A stretch of 64,000 bases of DNA from JAIBJN01 sp963784175 (GTDB lineage Bacteria; Actinomycetota; Thermoleophilia; Gaiellales; Gaiellaceae). The stretch is from the NCBI GenBank assembly GCA_963784175.1, contig CAWAQJ010000004.1, positions 50,250 through 114,249 of the forward strand, given 5' to 3'. A model generated the notes under the pieces. The model had not been told where the DNA came from, did not search any database, and was given only the letters and a program-made list of their open reading frames with translations. Position numbers and translations under genes: made by a program. Positions 43,739 through 51,488 of this stretch are shown here, piece by piece; position 1 is the first letter of the stretch, and every line of letters begins with the position of its first letter.

Positions 43739-44562
43739 TCGTCGACTACCACATGCACCTGCGCGGGCCCGCGAACGGCCACGAAGGCCCCGTCGAGCTG
43801 ACCGTCGAGGCGGTCGAGCGCTTCGTCGACCAGGCGAGCGCGCACGGCGTGGACGAGATCGGGTTCACCGAGCACATGTACTACTTCCGCCAGACCGAGG
43901 CCCTGCTCGGGCACCCGTATCACCGCTCCCGGGTCGCGCACGACCTCGACGACTACTGCGGCGCGGTCGTAGCTGCCAAGGAGCGCGGCCTGCCGGTCAA
44001 GCTCGGGCTGGAGCTCGAATGGCTCCCGGGCCGCGACGGCGAACTGGCCGAGATCCTCGAGCCCTATCCGTGGGACTACCTGCTCGGGTCCGTCCACCTG
44101 ATCGACGGCGAGGCGGTCGACATGGAGCCCGGCCTCTGGGACGCGATGTCCGTCGAGGAGGTCTGGCGACGCTACTTCGAGGCCCTGGGCGACCTCGCCG
44201 AGAGCGGGCTCGCCGACGTGCTCGCGCACCCGGACCTCGTGAAGATCTTCGGGCGCCGGCCCGCGGCCGAGGCAGTCGAGGAGTGCCACGAGCTCGCCGC
44301 CGCGGCCATCGCAGGGGCCGGGGTGGCCGTGGAAGTCTCCACCGCGGGCCTGCGGAAGCCCGTCGGCGAGCTCTATCCGGACCCGGGCTTCCTCGCCCGC
44401 TGCCGCGAGCGCGGTGTCGGCGCGACGCTCGCCTCGGACGCGCACGTGGCCCAGGACGTGGGCCGTGACTTCAACGCCGGTCTCGACCACCTCCGCGCCG
44501 CGGGCTACGAGACGGTCACCGTCTTCGAGCGCCGGTCCTCCCGTCAGGAGCCGCTCGGATGA
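43735..44562 (+). CDS. PHP-domain phosphoesterase (histidinol-phosphatase-like)
   Basis: A 275-residue PHP protein resembling HisJ-type histidinol-phosphate phosphatases. Metal ligands are seen in VDYHMHLRGP (HxH) at the start, GFTEHMYYF near residue 44, GLELEWLP, LGSVHLIDG, VLAHPDLVKIFG and LASDAHVAQD. The order matches the family. It is wedged between ispD and ispF with four-base overlaps on both sides. It may be the missing histidine-pathway phosphatase or act on another sugar phosphate; context does not decide. Confidence 0.85.
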   Translation: MIVDYHMHLRGPANGHEGPVELTVEAVERFVDQASAHGVDEIGFTEHMYYFRQTEALLGHPYHRSRVAHDLDDYCGAVVAAKERGLPVKLGLELEWLPGRDGELAEILEPYPWDYLLGSVHLIDGEAVDMEPGLWDAMSVEEVWRRYFEALGDLAESGLADVLAHPDLVKIFGRRPAAEAVEECHELAAAAIAGAGVAVEVSTAGLRKPVGELYPDPGFLARCRERGVGATLASDAHVAQDVGRDFNAGLDHLRAAGYETVTVFERRSSRQEPLG

Positions 44563-45041
44563 GCGACCTGCGGATCGGGATCGGCGTCGACGCTCACGCC
44601 TTCTCCGACGGCGCCGCGCTCGTCGTCGGCGGGGTCGAGATCCCCGGCGAGGCCGGGCTGGCCGGCCACTCGGACGGGGACGTCGTCGCCCACGCGCTCG
44701 TCGACGCGGTGCTCGGGGCGGCGGCGCTCGGCGACATCGGGAGCTTCTTCCCCTCGGACGAGGCGGAGTGGGAGGGCGCGTCGTCGCTTCTCTTCCTCGA
44801 GCGCGCGATGACCGCCGTGCGCGAGGCGGGCTTCGAGCTCGTCAACGCCGACTGCGTCCTGATCGGCGAGCGTCCGCGCATCGCTCCGCTCCGTGGCGAG
44901 ATGGAGCGGCGCCTCGCGGGTGCACTGGGAGTCGACGCAGGTCAGGTCACGGTTCGCGCGACGACCACCGACGGCCTCGGATTCACCGGTCGAGGCGAGG
45001 GTCTCGCAGCCCAGGCAGTCGCCCTGCTCGAGCGCCGCTAG
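44559..45041 (+). CDS. ispF: 2-C-methyl-D-erythritol 2,4-cyclodiphosphate synthase
   Basis: IspF cyclises CDP-ME 2-phosphate to MEcPP. The 160-residue protein has the zinc site IGIGVDAHAFSDG with the DxH pair, LAGHSDGDVVAHALVDAVLGAAALGDIG spanning the second His (GHSDGDVVAHALVDAVLG), and TTTDGLGFTGRGEGLAAQA at the end. The ATG overlaps the PHP gene stop (ATGA). Its stop codon shares the palindrome CTAG with the stop of the convergent mutY. Confidence 0.95.
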   Translation: MSDLRIGIGVDAHAFSDGAALVVGGVEIPGEAGLAGHSDGDVVAHALVDAVLGAAALGDIGSFFPSDEAEWEGASSLLFLERAMTAVREAGFELVNADCVLIGERPRIAPLRGEMERRLAGALGVDAGQVTVRATTTDGLGFTGRGEGLAAQAVALLERR

Positions 45042-45754
45042 GCCGGAAGCCGCACGGAGCCGTCGACGACCGCGACGAGCCCGTCGCGCTCGAGCGAGCG
45101 GACCGCGTCGGCATCCAGCTCCTCGGCGGCGTGCGGCGCCGAGGCCACGGCGCGCAGAACGCGGGCGCGCCGCTGGCGGAACGAGCCCTCGAAGCGTCCC
45201 TGCTTCCGCAGCGGCTCGTACCGGCGGCCGCGCGAGGGGCACCCCTCAGCGAGCGGGCAGACGCCGCAGCGCGGGATGCGGGCGAGGCAGACGGTCGCCC
45301 CGAGGTCCATGAGCGCCTGGCCGCACGCCGGCCCGAACCGGTGCCCCGTGCGCTCCTGGACGCGGCGAACGTTCGTGTCCTCCGGGACGACGGGCTCGCC
45401 GAGCGCGAAGGCCGCGACAGCGTCCGCCGTGTAGCGGCCGACGCCTGGAAGCTCCGTGAGGTCGGCGGGCCAGCCCGCTGCCGCGATCTGCCGGGCCGCC
45501 CGGTGGAGGTTGACGGCGCGCCGGTTGTACCCGAGCCCCTGCCATTCGCGGATCACGTCGCCGGGCGTGGCGGCGGCCAGCGCCTCCACGGTCGGCCAGC
45601 GCTCGAGCCACGCTAGGTAGCGGGGAATGACCCGCTCGACCTGGGTCTGCTGCAGCATCACCTCGGAGACGAGGATCGCGTACGGGTCGCGCGTCCGCCG
45701 CCACGGGAGGTCGCGCCCGTTGGCCTCGAACCACGCCAGGAGCCGCTCGTCCAC
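45038..45754 (-). CDS. mutY: A/G-specific adenine glycosylase MutY, short form
   Basis: MutY removes adenine mispaired with 8-oxoguanine. The HhH-GPD core has DLPWRRTRDPYAILVSEVML with the catalytic Glu, LTELPGVGRYTADAVAAFAL and PEDTNVRRVQ with the catalytic Asp. The 4Fe-4S loop is CLARIPRCGVCPLAEGC. At 238 residues it ends about 50 residues after the cluster and lacks the C-terminal NUDIX-like domain that recognises 8-oxoG. GTG 45754 is chosen since it gives the family start and stands 7 nt behind TACGCT; the longer frame invades the next gene's leader. Confidence 0.92.
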   Translation of the reverse strand: MDERLLAWFEANGRDLPWRRTRDPYAILVSEVMLQQTQVERVIPRYLAWLERWPTVEALAAATPGDVIREWQGLGYNRRAVNLHRAARQIAAAGWPADLTELPGVGRYTADAVAAFALGEPVVPEDTNVRRVQERTGHRFGPACGQALMDLGATVCLARIPRCGVCPLAEGCPSRGRRYEPLRKQGRFEGSFRQRRARVLRAVASAPHAAEELDADAVRSLERDGLVAVVDGSVRLPA

Positions 45755-45761
45755 GGAGGCG

Positions 45762-45767
45762 AGCGTA
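45762..45767 (-). promoter_or_regulatory. Putative -10 (TACGCT) for mutY
   Basis: On the minus strand TACGCT precedes the GTG start by 7 nt with no Shine-Dalgarno sequence, the leaderless pattern. Confidence 0.42.
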
Positions 45768-45787
45768 CATCTCCGCCGCGGCTGGCC

Positions 45788-45807
45788 TAGACTCGGCGCG
45801 CGCCGAG
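45788..45807 (+). promoter_or_regulatory. -10 (TAGACT) and overlapping 16-bp palindrome before the FAD oxidoreductase gene
   Basis: TAGACT (45788-45793) overlaps a perfect 16-bp palindrome CTCGGCGCGCGCCGAG (45792-45807), which would cover the transcription start. This suggests a repressor site. The gene then has a leader of about 40 nt with AAGGAGGT 8 nt before its GTG start. Confidence 0.5.
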
Positions 45808-45841
45808 CCACTGACGGCACGGCGGAAGGAGGTATCCCCCC

Positions 45842-47203
45842 GTGAACCCTGAATCTGCACTTTTCGACGACCTCACCGCGCGCGTCTCCGGTCCCGTCCT
45901 ACGCCCGACTGACGACGGCTTCGATGCGGCGCGCCGGGTACACAACGGCCTGGTCGACCGGGCTCCGGCCGTGATCGTGCGCTGCCGGAGCGCGGCCGAC
46001 GCAGCCGCAGCTGTGCGCTTCGCGCGGGCCGCGGGCCTCGACATCTCCGTGCGCGGAGGAGGCCACAACGTCGCCGGCCGCGCGGTTGTCGACGGCGCGG
46101 TGATGATCGATCTCGCCGAGATGAAAGGAACGAGCGTCGATGTGGACGCCGGCACGGTGCGAGCGGAGGGCGGGCTCAACTGGGCGGAGCTCAACGCGGC
46201 CACCGCCGAGCACGGTCTCGCCGTGACCGGCGGCGCGATCTCCACCACGGGCATCGCCGGGCTGACGCTCGGCGGCGGGCTCGGGTGGCTGATGGCGAAA
46301 CACGGCCTCGCCGCCGACAACCTTCTCGCCGTCGAGCTCGTCAACGCCGAGGGAGACGTTCTCGAGGTGACCGAGGACTCCGACGCCGACCTCTTCTGGG
46401 CGCTCCGCGGCGGCGGCGGCAACTTCGGCATCGCCACGACTTTCACCTACCGCCTGCATCCGGTGGCGATGGTCACCGGCGGGTTGATCGCGCATCCGGT
46501 CGAGGCTGCGCCGGAGCTGCTCCGTTTCTACCGCGACGCGGTGGCGGGCTGTTCCGACGACCTGACGGTGTTCGCTGCGCTCACACATGCCCCCGACGGG
46601 TCGGGCGCGAAGCTGGCCGCCATGGCCGTGTTCCACACGGGAGACCCGGAGCAGGCCGAGGCCGACCTGGCGCCGTTCAAGTCCTGGGGCTCACCGCTGG
46701 TCGTCGACGTCGGGCAGATGCCGTATCCGGTGATGAACACGCTCCTCGACGCCGGCTACCCGGCCGGGTCCCTGAACTACTGGCTCTCGAGCTTCGCGCA
46801 GACGCTCTCGGACGGGCTGATCGACCAGATGGCCGAGCGGTTCGCATCGGTGCCCTCACCGATGACCGCGATCCTGATGGAGCACTTTCACGGCGCCGTG
46901 ACGCGCGTCGGGGTGACCGACACCGCCGTGCCGCATCGTCAGGAGGGCTGGAACATCTTGATCCCGGCGGTCTGGACCGATCCAGCCGCGACAGACGAGA
47001 ACGTCGCCTGGACGCGAGAGACCCACCGTGCCTTCGGTCCGCATCTCGAGGAGAGGCGGTGGCTCAACTACCTCGGCGACGACCAGGGCGGCGACGCGGT
47101 GCAGGCCGCCTACGGGCCGAACTACCAGCGGTTGGTCGAGCTCAAGCGGCGCTACGACCCGGAGAACGTCTTCCGCCACAACCACAACATCGACCCGAGC
47201 TGA
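45842..47203 (+). CDS. FAD-dependent oxidoreductase, berberine-bridge/6-hydroxynicotine-oxidase type
   Basis: A 453-residue flavoprotein of the PCMH/BBE family. The FAD part has DISVRGGGHNVAGRAVVDGA, where the His in GGGHN is the usual covalent FAD site, and ISTTGIAGLTLGGGLGWLMA. The C-terminal berberine-bridge motif is RRYDPENVFRHNHNIDP. The family oxidises diverse alcohols, sugars or alkaloids; the substrate here is unknown. GTG start with an ideal AAGGAGGT ribosome binding site. It is followed 43 nt later by a second flavoprotein gene. Confidence 0.9.
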   Translation: MNPESALFDDLTARVSGPVLRPTDDGFDAARRVHNGLVDRAPAVIVRCRSAADAAAAVRFARAAGLDISVRGGGHNVAGRAVVDGAVMIDLAEMKGTSVDVDAGTVRAEGGLNWAELNAATAEHGLAVTGGAISTTGIAGLTLGGGLGWLMAKHGLAADNLLAVELVNAEGDVLEVTEDSDADLFWALRGGGGNFGIATTFTYRLHPVAMVTGGLIAHPVEAAPELLRFYRDAVAGCSDDLTVFAALTHAPDGSGAKLAAMAVFHTGDPEQAEADLAPFKSWGSPLVVDVGQMPYPVMNTLLDAGYPAGSLNYWLSSFAQTLSDGLIDQMAERFASVPSPMTAILMEHFHGAVTRVGVTDTAVPHRQEGWNILIPAVWTDPAATDENVAWTRETHRAFGPHLEERRWLNYLGDDQGGDAVQAAYGPNYQRLVELKRRYDPENVFRHNHNIDPS

Positions 47204-47246
47204 GCCGGCTAGGGAAGAACGAGGCTCGCCCAGGCGTCAAGTTGAA

Positions 47247-48473
47247 ATGGAGCACGTCGAGGTCGCGGTGATCGGTGCCGGGCCGGCGGGGCTGGCCGCC
47301 GGGCGGAAGCTGCTGGACTCCGGTGTGGAGCACGCGGTCCTGGAACGGGCTCGGGTCGGCCAGACCTGGAGGGACCGCTGGGACGAGTTTCGCCTCGTGA
47401 CGCCCAACTGGGCGACGCAGCTGCCCGGGCGTCCCTACGACGGGCCCGACCCCGACGGCTTCATGCCGCGCGACGAGGTCGTGGAGTACCTCGAGCGTTG
47501 CGCTGCCGATCTCGGAGCCGCCGTAAGGGAGGGCGTCGAGGTCGAATCCCTGGAAGCGCGCCCCGGAGGCGGCCTGACGCTGCGAACCTCGACGGGCGAC
47601 ATGCGCGCGGACGCGGTGGTCGTGGCCACAGGCACCTACCGCCGCCCTCACCGCCCTCCGGCCGCAGCGGCGCTGCCGTCCGGACTGCTCCAGCTGGACG
47701 TGGTGGACTACCGGAACGAGGGTGAGCTCCCTCCAGGGGCCGTGCTGGTCGTGGGCAGCGGGCAGTCCGGCTGCCAGCTCGCGGAGGAGCTGCACGATGC
47801 CGGACGCGAGGTCGTCCTGGCCTGCGGGAAGGCGCCCTGGGCGCCGCGGCGGGTGGGCGGCCGCGATTTCGTCTGGTGGGCGGCCGCGAGCGGCTTCCTG
47901 GACGCCGGCCTCGAGTCCCTGCCGAGCCCGGCCGCGCGGCTCTTCGGCAACGTCCTGGTGACCGGGCACGGGGGCGGTCGCGATCTCAACCTCAGGACCT
48001 TGCGCGAACGAGGTGTGACCTTGGCGGGACATTTCATCGGCGCGACGGGCCGTCATGCCCGCTTCGCACCGGATCTGGGCGAGACCGTCGCCTGGGGCGA
48101 CGAACGCTACGAGCAGTTCATGAACCTCGTCCGCAAGGTCGTCGCCGAGCGCGGCCTCGAAGTATCCGAGCCCGACCCGCCGATGCCGTTCGACCCGCAG
48201 GCGCCCGAGGAGGCCGACCTCACCGGCTTCGGCGCCGTCCTCTTCGCCGGAGGATTCCGCCCCGACTACGGCGGGCTCGTCCCCTGGCCGGAGGCGTTCG
48301 ACGAGCTCGGCTTCCCGCTCCAGCGGGACGGCGAGAGCACGGTCGTCCCGGACCTCTACTTCATGGGCGTCCATTTCATGCGCAAGCGCCAGTCGGCCAC
48401 CCTGGTCGGCATGGCCGAGGATGCCGCGGTCGTCACGGAGCGCATCGCGGCGAAGCTGAACGTCGCCGCCTGA
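47247..48473 (+). CDS. Flavin-dependent monooxygenase-like oxidoreductase
   Basis: A 408-residue protein with two Rossmann motifs, VAVIGAGPAGLAAGRKLL for FAD at the N-terminus and VLVVGSGQSGCQLAEELHD for NADPH near residue 170. The region between holds TPNWATQLPGRPYDG and VVVATGTYRRPHRPP. The layout is that of the FMO/CzcO-like group that oxidises small molecules. A late helix (SATLVGMAEDAAVVTERIA) closes the FAD domain. The substrate is unknown. It may work with the upstream berberine-type oxidase. Confidence 0.87.
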   Translation: MEHVEVAVIGAGPAGLAAGRKLLDSGVEHAVLERARVGQTWRDRWDEFRLVTPNWATQLPGRPYDGPDPDGFMPRDEVVEYLERCAADLGAAVREGVEVESLEARPGGGLTLRTSTGDMRADAVVVATGTYRRPHRPPAAAALPSGLLQLDVVDYRNEGELPPGAVLVVGSGQSGCQLAEELHDAGREVVLACGKAPWAPRRVGGRDFVWWAAASGFLDAGLESLPSPAARLFGNVLVTGHGGGRDLNLRTLRERGVTLAGHFIGATGRHARFAPDLGETVAWGDERYEQFMNLVRKVVAERGLEVSEPDPPMPFDPQAPEEADLTGFGAVLFAGGFRPDYGGLVPWPEAFDELGFPLQRDGESTVVPDLYFMGVHFMRKRQSATLVGMAEDAAVVTERIAAKLNVAA

Positions 48474-48483
48474 GCCCCGGGGC

Positions 48484-48933
48484 CTAGGCGCCGACGCCCT
48501 TCCGGGCCGCCTCTTCGAACGTGGCTCGATGGCTGAGGCCGTCGTCCATTGCTGCCTGCCACCCTGCAGGATCCTCCTCGGCCAGCAGGTCGCGCGCCCG
48601 CTCGAGCCCGCGGACGGCCGCGCTCGCCTCCTGCTCGACCGTCGTATTCATCCCGAAGAGGAGGGAGACCGTCCCGACGAGGGGCGACAGCTCGCCGACC
48701 AGGTGCTCCGCGTCCTGGCGCGCCCGCTCGGACTGAGGATGCGTCCTGGCGTGACGCAGGGCCTCGCCGGCCCCTTTCAGGCGTGAGGAGAAGTCGGCGG
48801 CGGCGTCGATCTGCTTCGTGCGGAGGTGCAGGCCGCGTTGGGTGCGGTTGTTGAGGATCCCGATCGCGAGCGCGACGCCGGCCGTGAGCGTCGCGGCGCC
48901 GAGGCTGAGCACGACGGTCTGCCAGGAGACCAT
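48484..48933 (-). CDS. Hypothetical single-pass membrane protein
   Basis: A 149-residue protein with one N-terminal transmembrane helix (TVVLSLGAATLTAGVALAIGIL) and a helical, charged cytoplasmic or outer part: RTKQIDAAADFSSRLKGAGE, then SERARQDAEHLVGELSPLVG and GLERARDLLAEEDPAGWQAA. No family is recognised. The ATG at 48933 is chosen because the helix then begins at about residue 5. It ends 10 nt from the convergent flavoprotein gene and starts 7 nt after the upstream dehydratase gene, so it may be co-transcribed with it. Confidence 0.6.
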   Translation of the reverse strand: MVSWQTVVLSLGAATLTAGVALAIGILNNRTQRGLHLRTKQIDAAADFSSRLKGAGEALRHARTHPQSERARQDAEHLVGELSPLVGTVSLLFGMNTTVEQEASAAVRGLERARDLLAEEDPAGWQAAMDDGLSHRATFEEAARKGVGA

Positions 48934-48940
48934 CGGCCGC

Positions 48941-49903
48941 CTAGTTCCAGCGCAGGTCGCGGAGCTGGGAGAGGTCGATGTTCCCGCCCGAGAGGACGCA
49001 GACGACCTTCGCACCCGGCGGCGCGTCCACGAGCCCCTCGCGGAGCGCCGCGACGGGCGAGGCGGCCGCCCCCTCGACCACGAGCTTCGTGTGCGCCATC
49101 GTCCAGAGGACGTTCTCGAAGATCGTCGTGTCGGGGACCGCGACGATCTCGTCGACGAAGCGCTGCACGAGGTCGAACGTGATCTCTCCTGCCCGCTTGA
49201 CGCGGAGCCCATCGATGATCGTGTCGCACCGGTCGAGCGTGACCAGCTCGCCGGCCTCGACGCTCGCCTTCATCGCCGCCCCGTCCGAGGACTCGACGCC
49301 GACGATCCTGATGTCCGGGCTCTCCTGCTTGAGGGCGGTCGAGACGCCTGAGATGAGCCCGCCGCCGCCGATCGGGACCACGACGACCTCGACCTCGGGC
49401 CAGTCCTCGTAGATCTCGAGGCCCACGGTGCCCTGGCCGGAGATGAGGTCGACGTCGTTGAACGGGTGCACGTAGGTGAGCCCTTCCGAGGCGACGAGCT
49501 CGCGCGCCTTCGCATCGGCGTCGTCCCAGATCGACCCGTGCAGGACGACCTCGGCCCCGTAGCCGCGCGTGGCTGCGATCTTCGCGGGCGTGGCGTTCTC
49601 GGCCATGCAGACGACGGCGCGCACGCCCAGCATCGCCGCGGCGAGCGCGACCCCCTGGGCGTGGTTCCCCGCCGACGAGCAGACGACGCCGCGGTCTCGC
49701 TCCTCCTGCGTGAGCCGCGTGAGCTTCACGAGCGGCCCGCGGATCTTGTACGAGCCCGTGCGCTGGAAGAGCTCGGCCTTCAGGCGTACGTCGAAGCCGG
49801 TCTCCTCGCTGAGCGTCCGGGAGGTCAGCAGCGGCGTGCGATGGACGTGCGGGGCGACCAGCGGCATTGCGGCTCGCGAGTCGGGCGTCGTCGTCACGGA
49901 CAC
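48941..49903 (-). CDS. PLP-dependent threonine dehydratase (threonine/serine ammonia-lyase family)
   Basis: A 320-residue fold-type II PLP enzyme. The cofactor Lys is in ELFQRTGSYKIRGPLVKL near residue 54, the substrate loop is VCSSAGNHAQGVALA, and the phosphate cradle is VVVPIGGGGLISGVSTAL. Length and the absence of a C-terminal ACT domain point to the catabolic or serine racemase-like type rather than IlvA. It would deaminate threonine or serine to a 2-oxo acid. The GTG start has TACGCT 9 nt upstream. Confidence 0.88.
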   Translation of the reverse strand: MSVTTTPDSRAAMPLVAPHVHRTPLLTSRTLSEETGFDVRLKAELFQRTGSYKIRGPLVKLTRLTQEERDRGVVCSSAGNHAQGVALAAAMLGVRAVVCMAENATPAKIAATRGYGAEVVLHGSIWDDADAKARELVASEGLTYVHPFNDVDLISGQGTVGLEIYEDWPEVEVVVVPIGGGGLISGVSTALKQESPDIRIVGVESSDGAAMKASVEAGELVTLDRCDTIIDGLRVKRAGEITFDLVQRFVDEIVAVPDTTIFENVLWTMAHTKLVVEGAAASPVAALREGLVDAPPGAKVVCVLSGGNIDLSQLRDLRWN

Positions 49904-49912
49904 GTCGCGTGG

Positions 49913-49918
49913 AGCGTA
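49913..49918 (-). promoter_or_regulatory. Putative -10 (TACGCT) for the dehydratase gene
   Basis: On the minus strand TACGCT lies 9 nt before the GTG start, with no ribosome binding site. Confidence 0.38.
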
Positions 49919-49952
49919 CTCGGGGCAGGCCGCGCGGGCGACCGAGGCGCGG

Positions 49953-49958
49953 TAGAGT
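49953..49958 (+). promoter_or_regulatory. Putative -10 (TAGAGT) for the hcp gene
   Basis: TAGAGT lies 9 nt before the ATG of the Hcp gene in a short divergent gap, with no ribosome binding site. Confidence 0.4.
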
Positions 49959-49967
49959 CCGGCCCCG

Positions 49968-50447
49968 ATGGCGGTCGACTACTTCCTCAAGATCGACGGC
50001 ATTCCCGGCGAGAGCGTGGACGCCAAGCACAAGGACGAGATCGACGCGCTCGCGTTCAGCTGGGGCGTGAGCCAGACGGGGTCGCCGGGGGGCGGCGGGG
50101 GCGGCGGTGCGGGCAAGGCGGTCTTCGAGGATCTCCTCGTCGTCGCCCGCACGAGCAAGGCCTCGCCGAAGCTCTGGCTCGCGTGCGCAAGCGGCCAGCA
50201 CATCAAGTCCGCGGTCCTCACGTGCCGGAAGCCCGGCAAGGCCCCGCTCGAGTTCCTGAAGATCACGCTTACGGACGTGACCATCTCGTCCTACGAGATC
50301 GACGGCTCGGACGACGAGCTCCCGCTCGACCAGATCGCGCTGGCCTTCGCCAAGGTCGAGATGGCCTACACCCCGCAGGACGCCACGGGGAAGGCCCAGC
50401 CGCCCGTCAAGTCCGGCTGGGACCTCAAGAAGAACGCCAAGGTCTAG
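49968..50447 (+). CDS. hcp: Hcp-family (type VI secretion tube-like) protein
   Basis: A 159-residue protein of the Hcp1 beta-barrel family. The N-terminus DYFLKIDGIPGESVDAKHKD, then DALAFSWGVSQTGS, the Gly-rich loop, VFEDLLVVARTSKASPKLWL, and the late KITLTDVTISSYEI follow the family order. In proteobacteria Hcp hexamers stack into the type VI secretion tube. No other type VI gene is in the window. Hcp-like proteins are reported in some actinobacteria, where the role is unclear. It is followed 3 nt later by the GluRS-like gene. Confidence 0.88.
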   Translation: MAVDYFLKIDGIPGESVDAKHKDEIDALAFSWGVSQTGSPGGGGGGGAGKAVFEDLLVVARTSKASPKLWLACASGQHIKSAVLTCRKPGKAPLEFLKITLTDVTISSYEIDGSDDELPLDQIALAFAKVEMAYTPQDATGKAQPPVKSGWDLKKNAKV

Positions 50448-50450
50448 CCC

Positions 50451-51488
50451 GTGGGAGTCCGGGTGCGCTTCGCCCCGAGCCCAACAGGGTCCCTTCACCT
50501 CGGGGGCGCGCTCACGGCTGTGGCCAACCGCCACTTCGCCGACGAGCACGGCGGCGCCTTCGTCCTGCGCATCGACGACACGGACCCCGCGCGGGTCCTG
50601 GCCGGCTCCGAGGAGGAGATCCTCGCTGAGCTCGAGTGGCTCGGCGTCGGCTGGGACGAGGGGCCGTTCCGCCAGAGCGAGCGCGCCGAGCGCCATCGCG
50701 AGGCTGCCGAGGCCATCGGCGAGCCGGACGAGGAGGGGGCGCTCCGGTTCGCCGGGATCACCCTGGTTCGCGCAGACGGGCTGCCGACGTACCACCTGGC
50801 ATCGGTGGTGGACGACCTCGACCTGAAGGTCAGCCACGTGATTCGCGGCAAGGATCTGCTCCCGAGCGCGCCGCTCCACGAGGCGATCGCGCGCGCCCTC
50901 GGCGCCGAGCCGCCGGAGTACATCCATCACGGGCTGCTGGTCGGAGAGGACGGCCGCAAGATGTCGAAGCGCGGCCAGGCGGCGTCGCTGGCCGGCCTGC
51001 GCGACCTGGGCTTCCCGCCGGAGGCGGTCAGGGCCTATCTCGAGGAGCTCGACCTTCCGCGCGGCGACGTCCGCTTCGACGGCGCCCGCCTGCGCCGGCT
51101 GGCCGTCGAGGCGCTGGGAGCGCTCGACGACGCGGAGCTGGCGGCTCGCGTGGGCGCTCCTCCGCGGTTGGGCCCCGCTCTGCGGGGCGCGCACGACCTG
51201 GTCGAGGCGCGCGCGATCGCGGACGGGCTCGAGCGGGCACCGGCGCCTGCGGAAACGAGCTCGCCGGAGACTCTCCAGCGCTTCCGCGAGCTGCGCGAAG
51301 CCGGGAGCGAGGAGCTCGACAAGGACGAGGCGAAGGCGATCCTGCGCGAGCTCAAGGCCGTCGGCGGCGACCTCCGTTCGTTGCGCGTCGCGCTCACCGG
51401 GGTCGAGCGCGGGCCCGAGCTCTGGACGGTTCTCGTCGCGCTGCCGCGGGACGAGGCCCTCCGGCGCGCGGAAGCTACGGCCGGCTGA
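50451..51488 (+). CDS. gltX: Compact glutamyl-tRNA synthetase-like protein
   Basis: A 345-residue class I synthetase of the GluRS family, about 120 residues shorter than usual GltX. It keeps the HIGH region (RFAPSPTGSLHLGGALTAV), LRIDDTDPARVLAGSEEEIL, DGLPTYHLASVVDDLDLKVS, and KMSKR in GEDGRKMSKRGQAASLAG. After GPFRQSERAERHREAAEAIG it jumps to RFAGITLVRADGLP, so most of the CP1/zinc-like insertion is missing. The C-terminal anticodon-binding part is reduced but ends with the family block LRSLRVALTGVERGPELWTV. It may be the working GluRS or a paralogue with another role. The GTG start gives the family N-terminus. Its end overlaps the LysR gene by 14 bp. Confidence 0.8.
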   Translation: MGVRVRFAPSPTGSLHLGGALTAVANRHFADEHGGAFVLRIDDTDPARVLAGSEEEILAELEWLGVGWDEGPFRQSERAERHREAAEAIGEPDEEGALRFAGITLVRADGLPTYHLASVVDDLDLKVSHVIRGKDLLPSAPLHEAIARALGAEPPEYIHHGLLVGEDGRKMSKRGQAASLAGLRDLGFPPEAVRAYLEELDLPRGDVRFDGARLRRLAVEALGALDDAELAARVGAPPRLGPALRGAHDLVEARAIADGLERAPAPAETSSPETLQRFRELREAGSEELDKDEAKAILRELKAVGGDLRSLRVALTGVERGPELWTVLVALPRDEALRRAEATAG

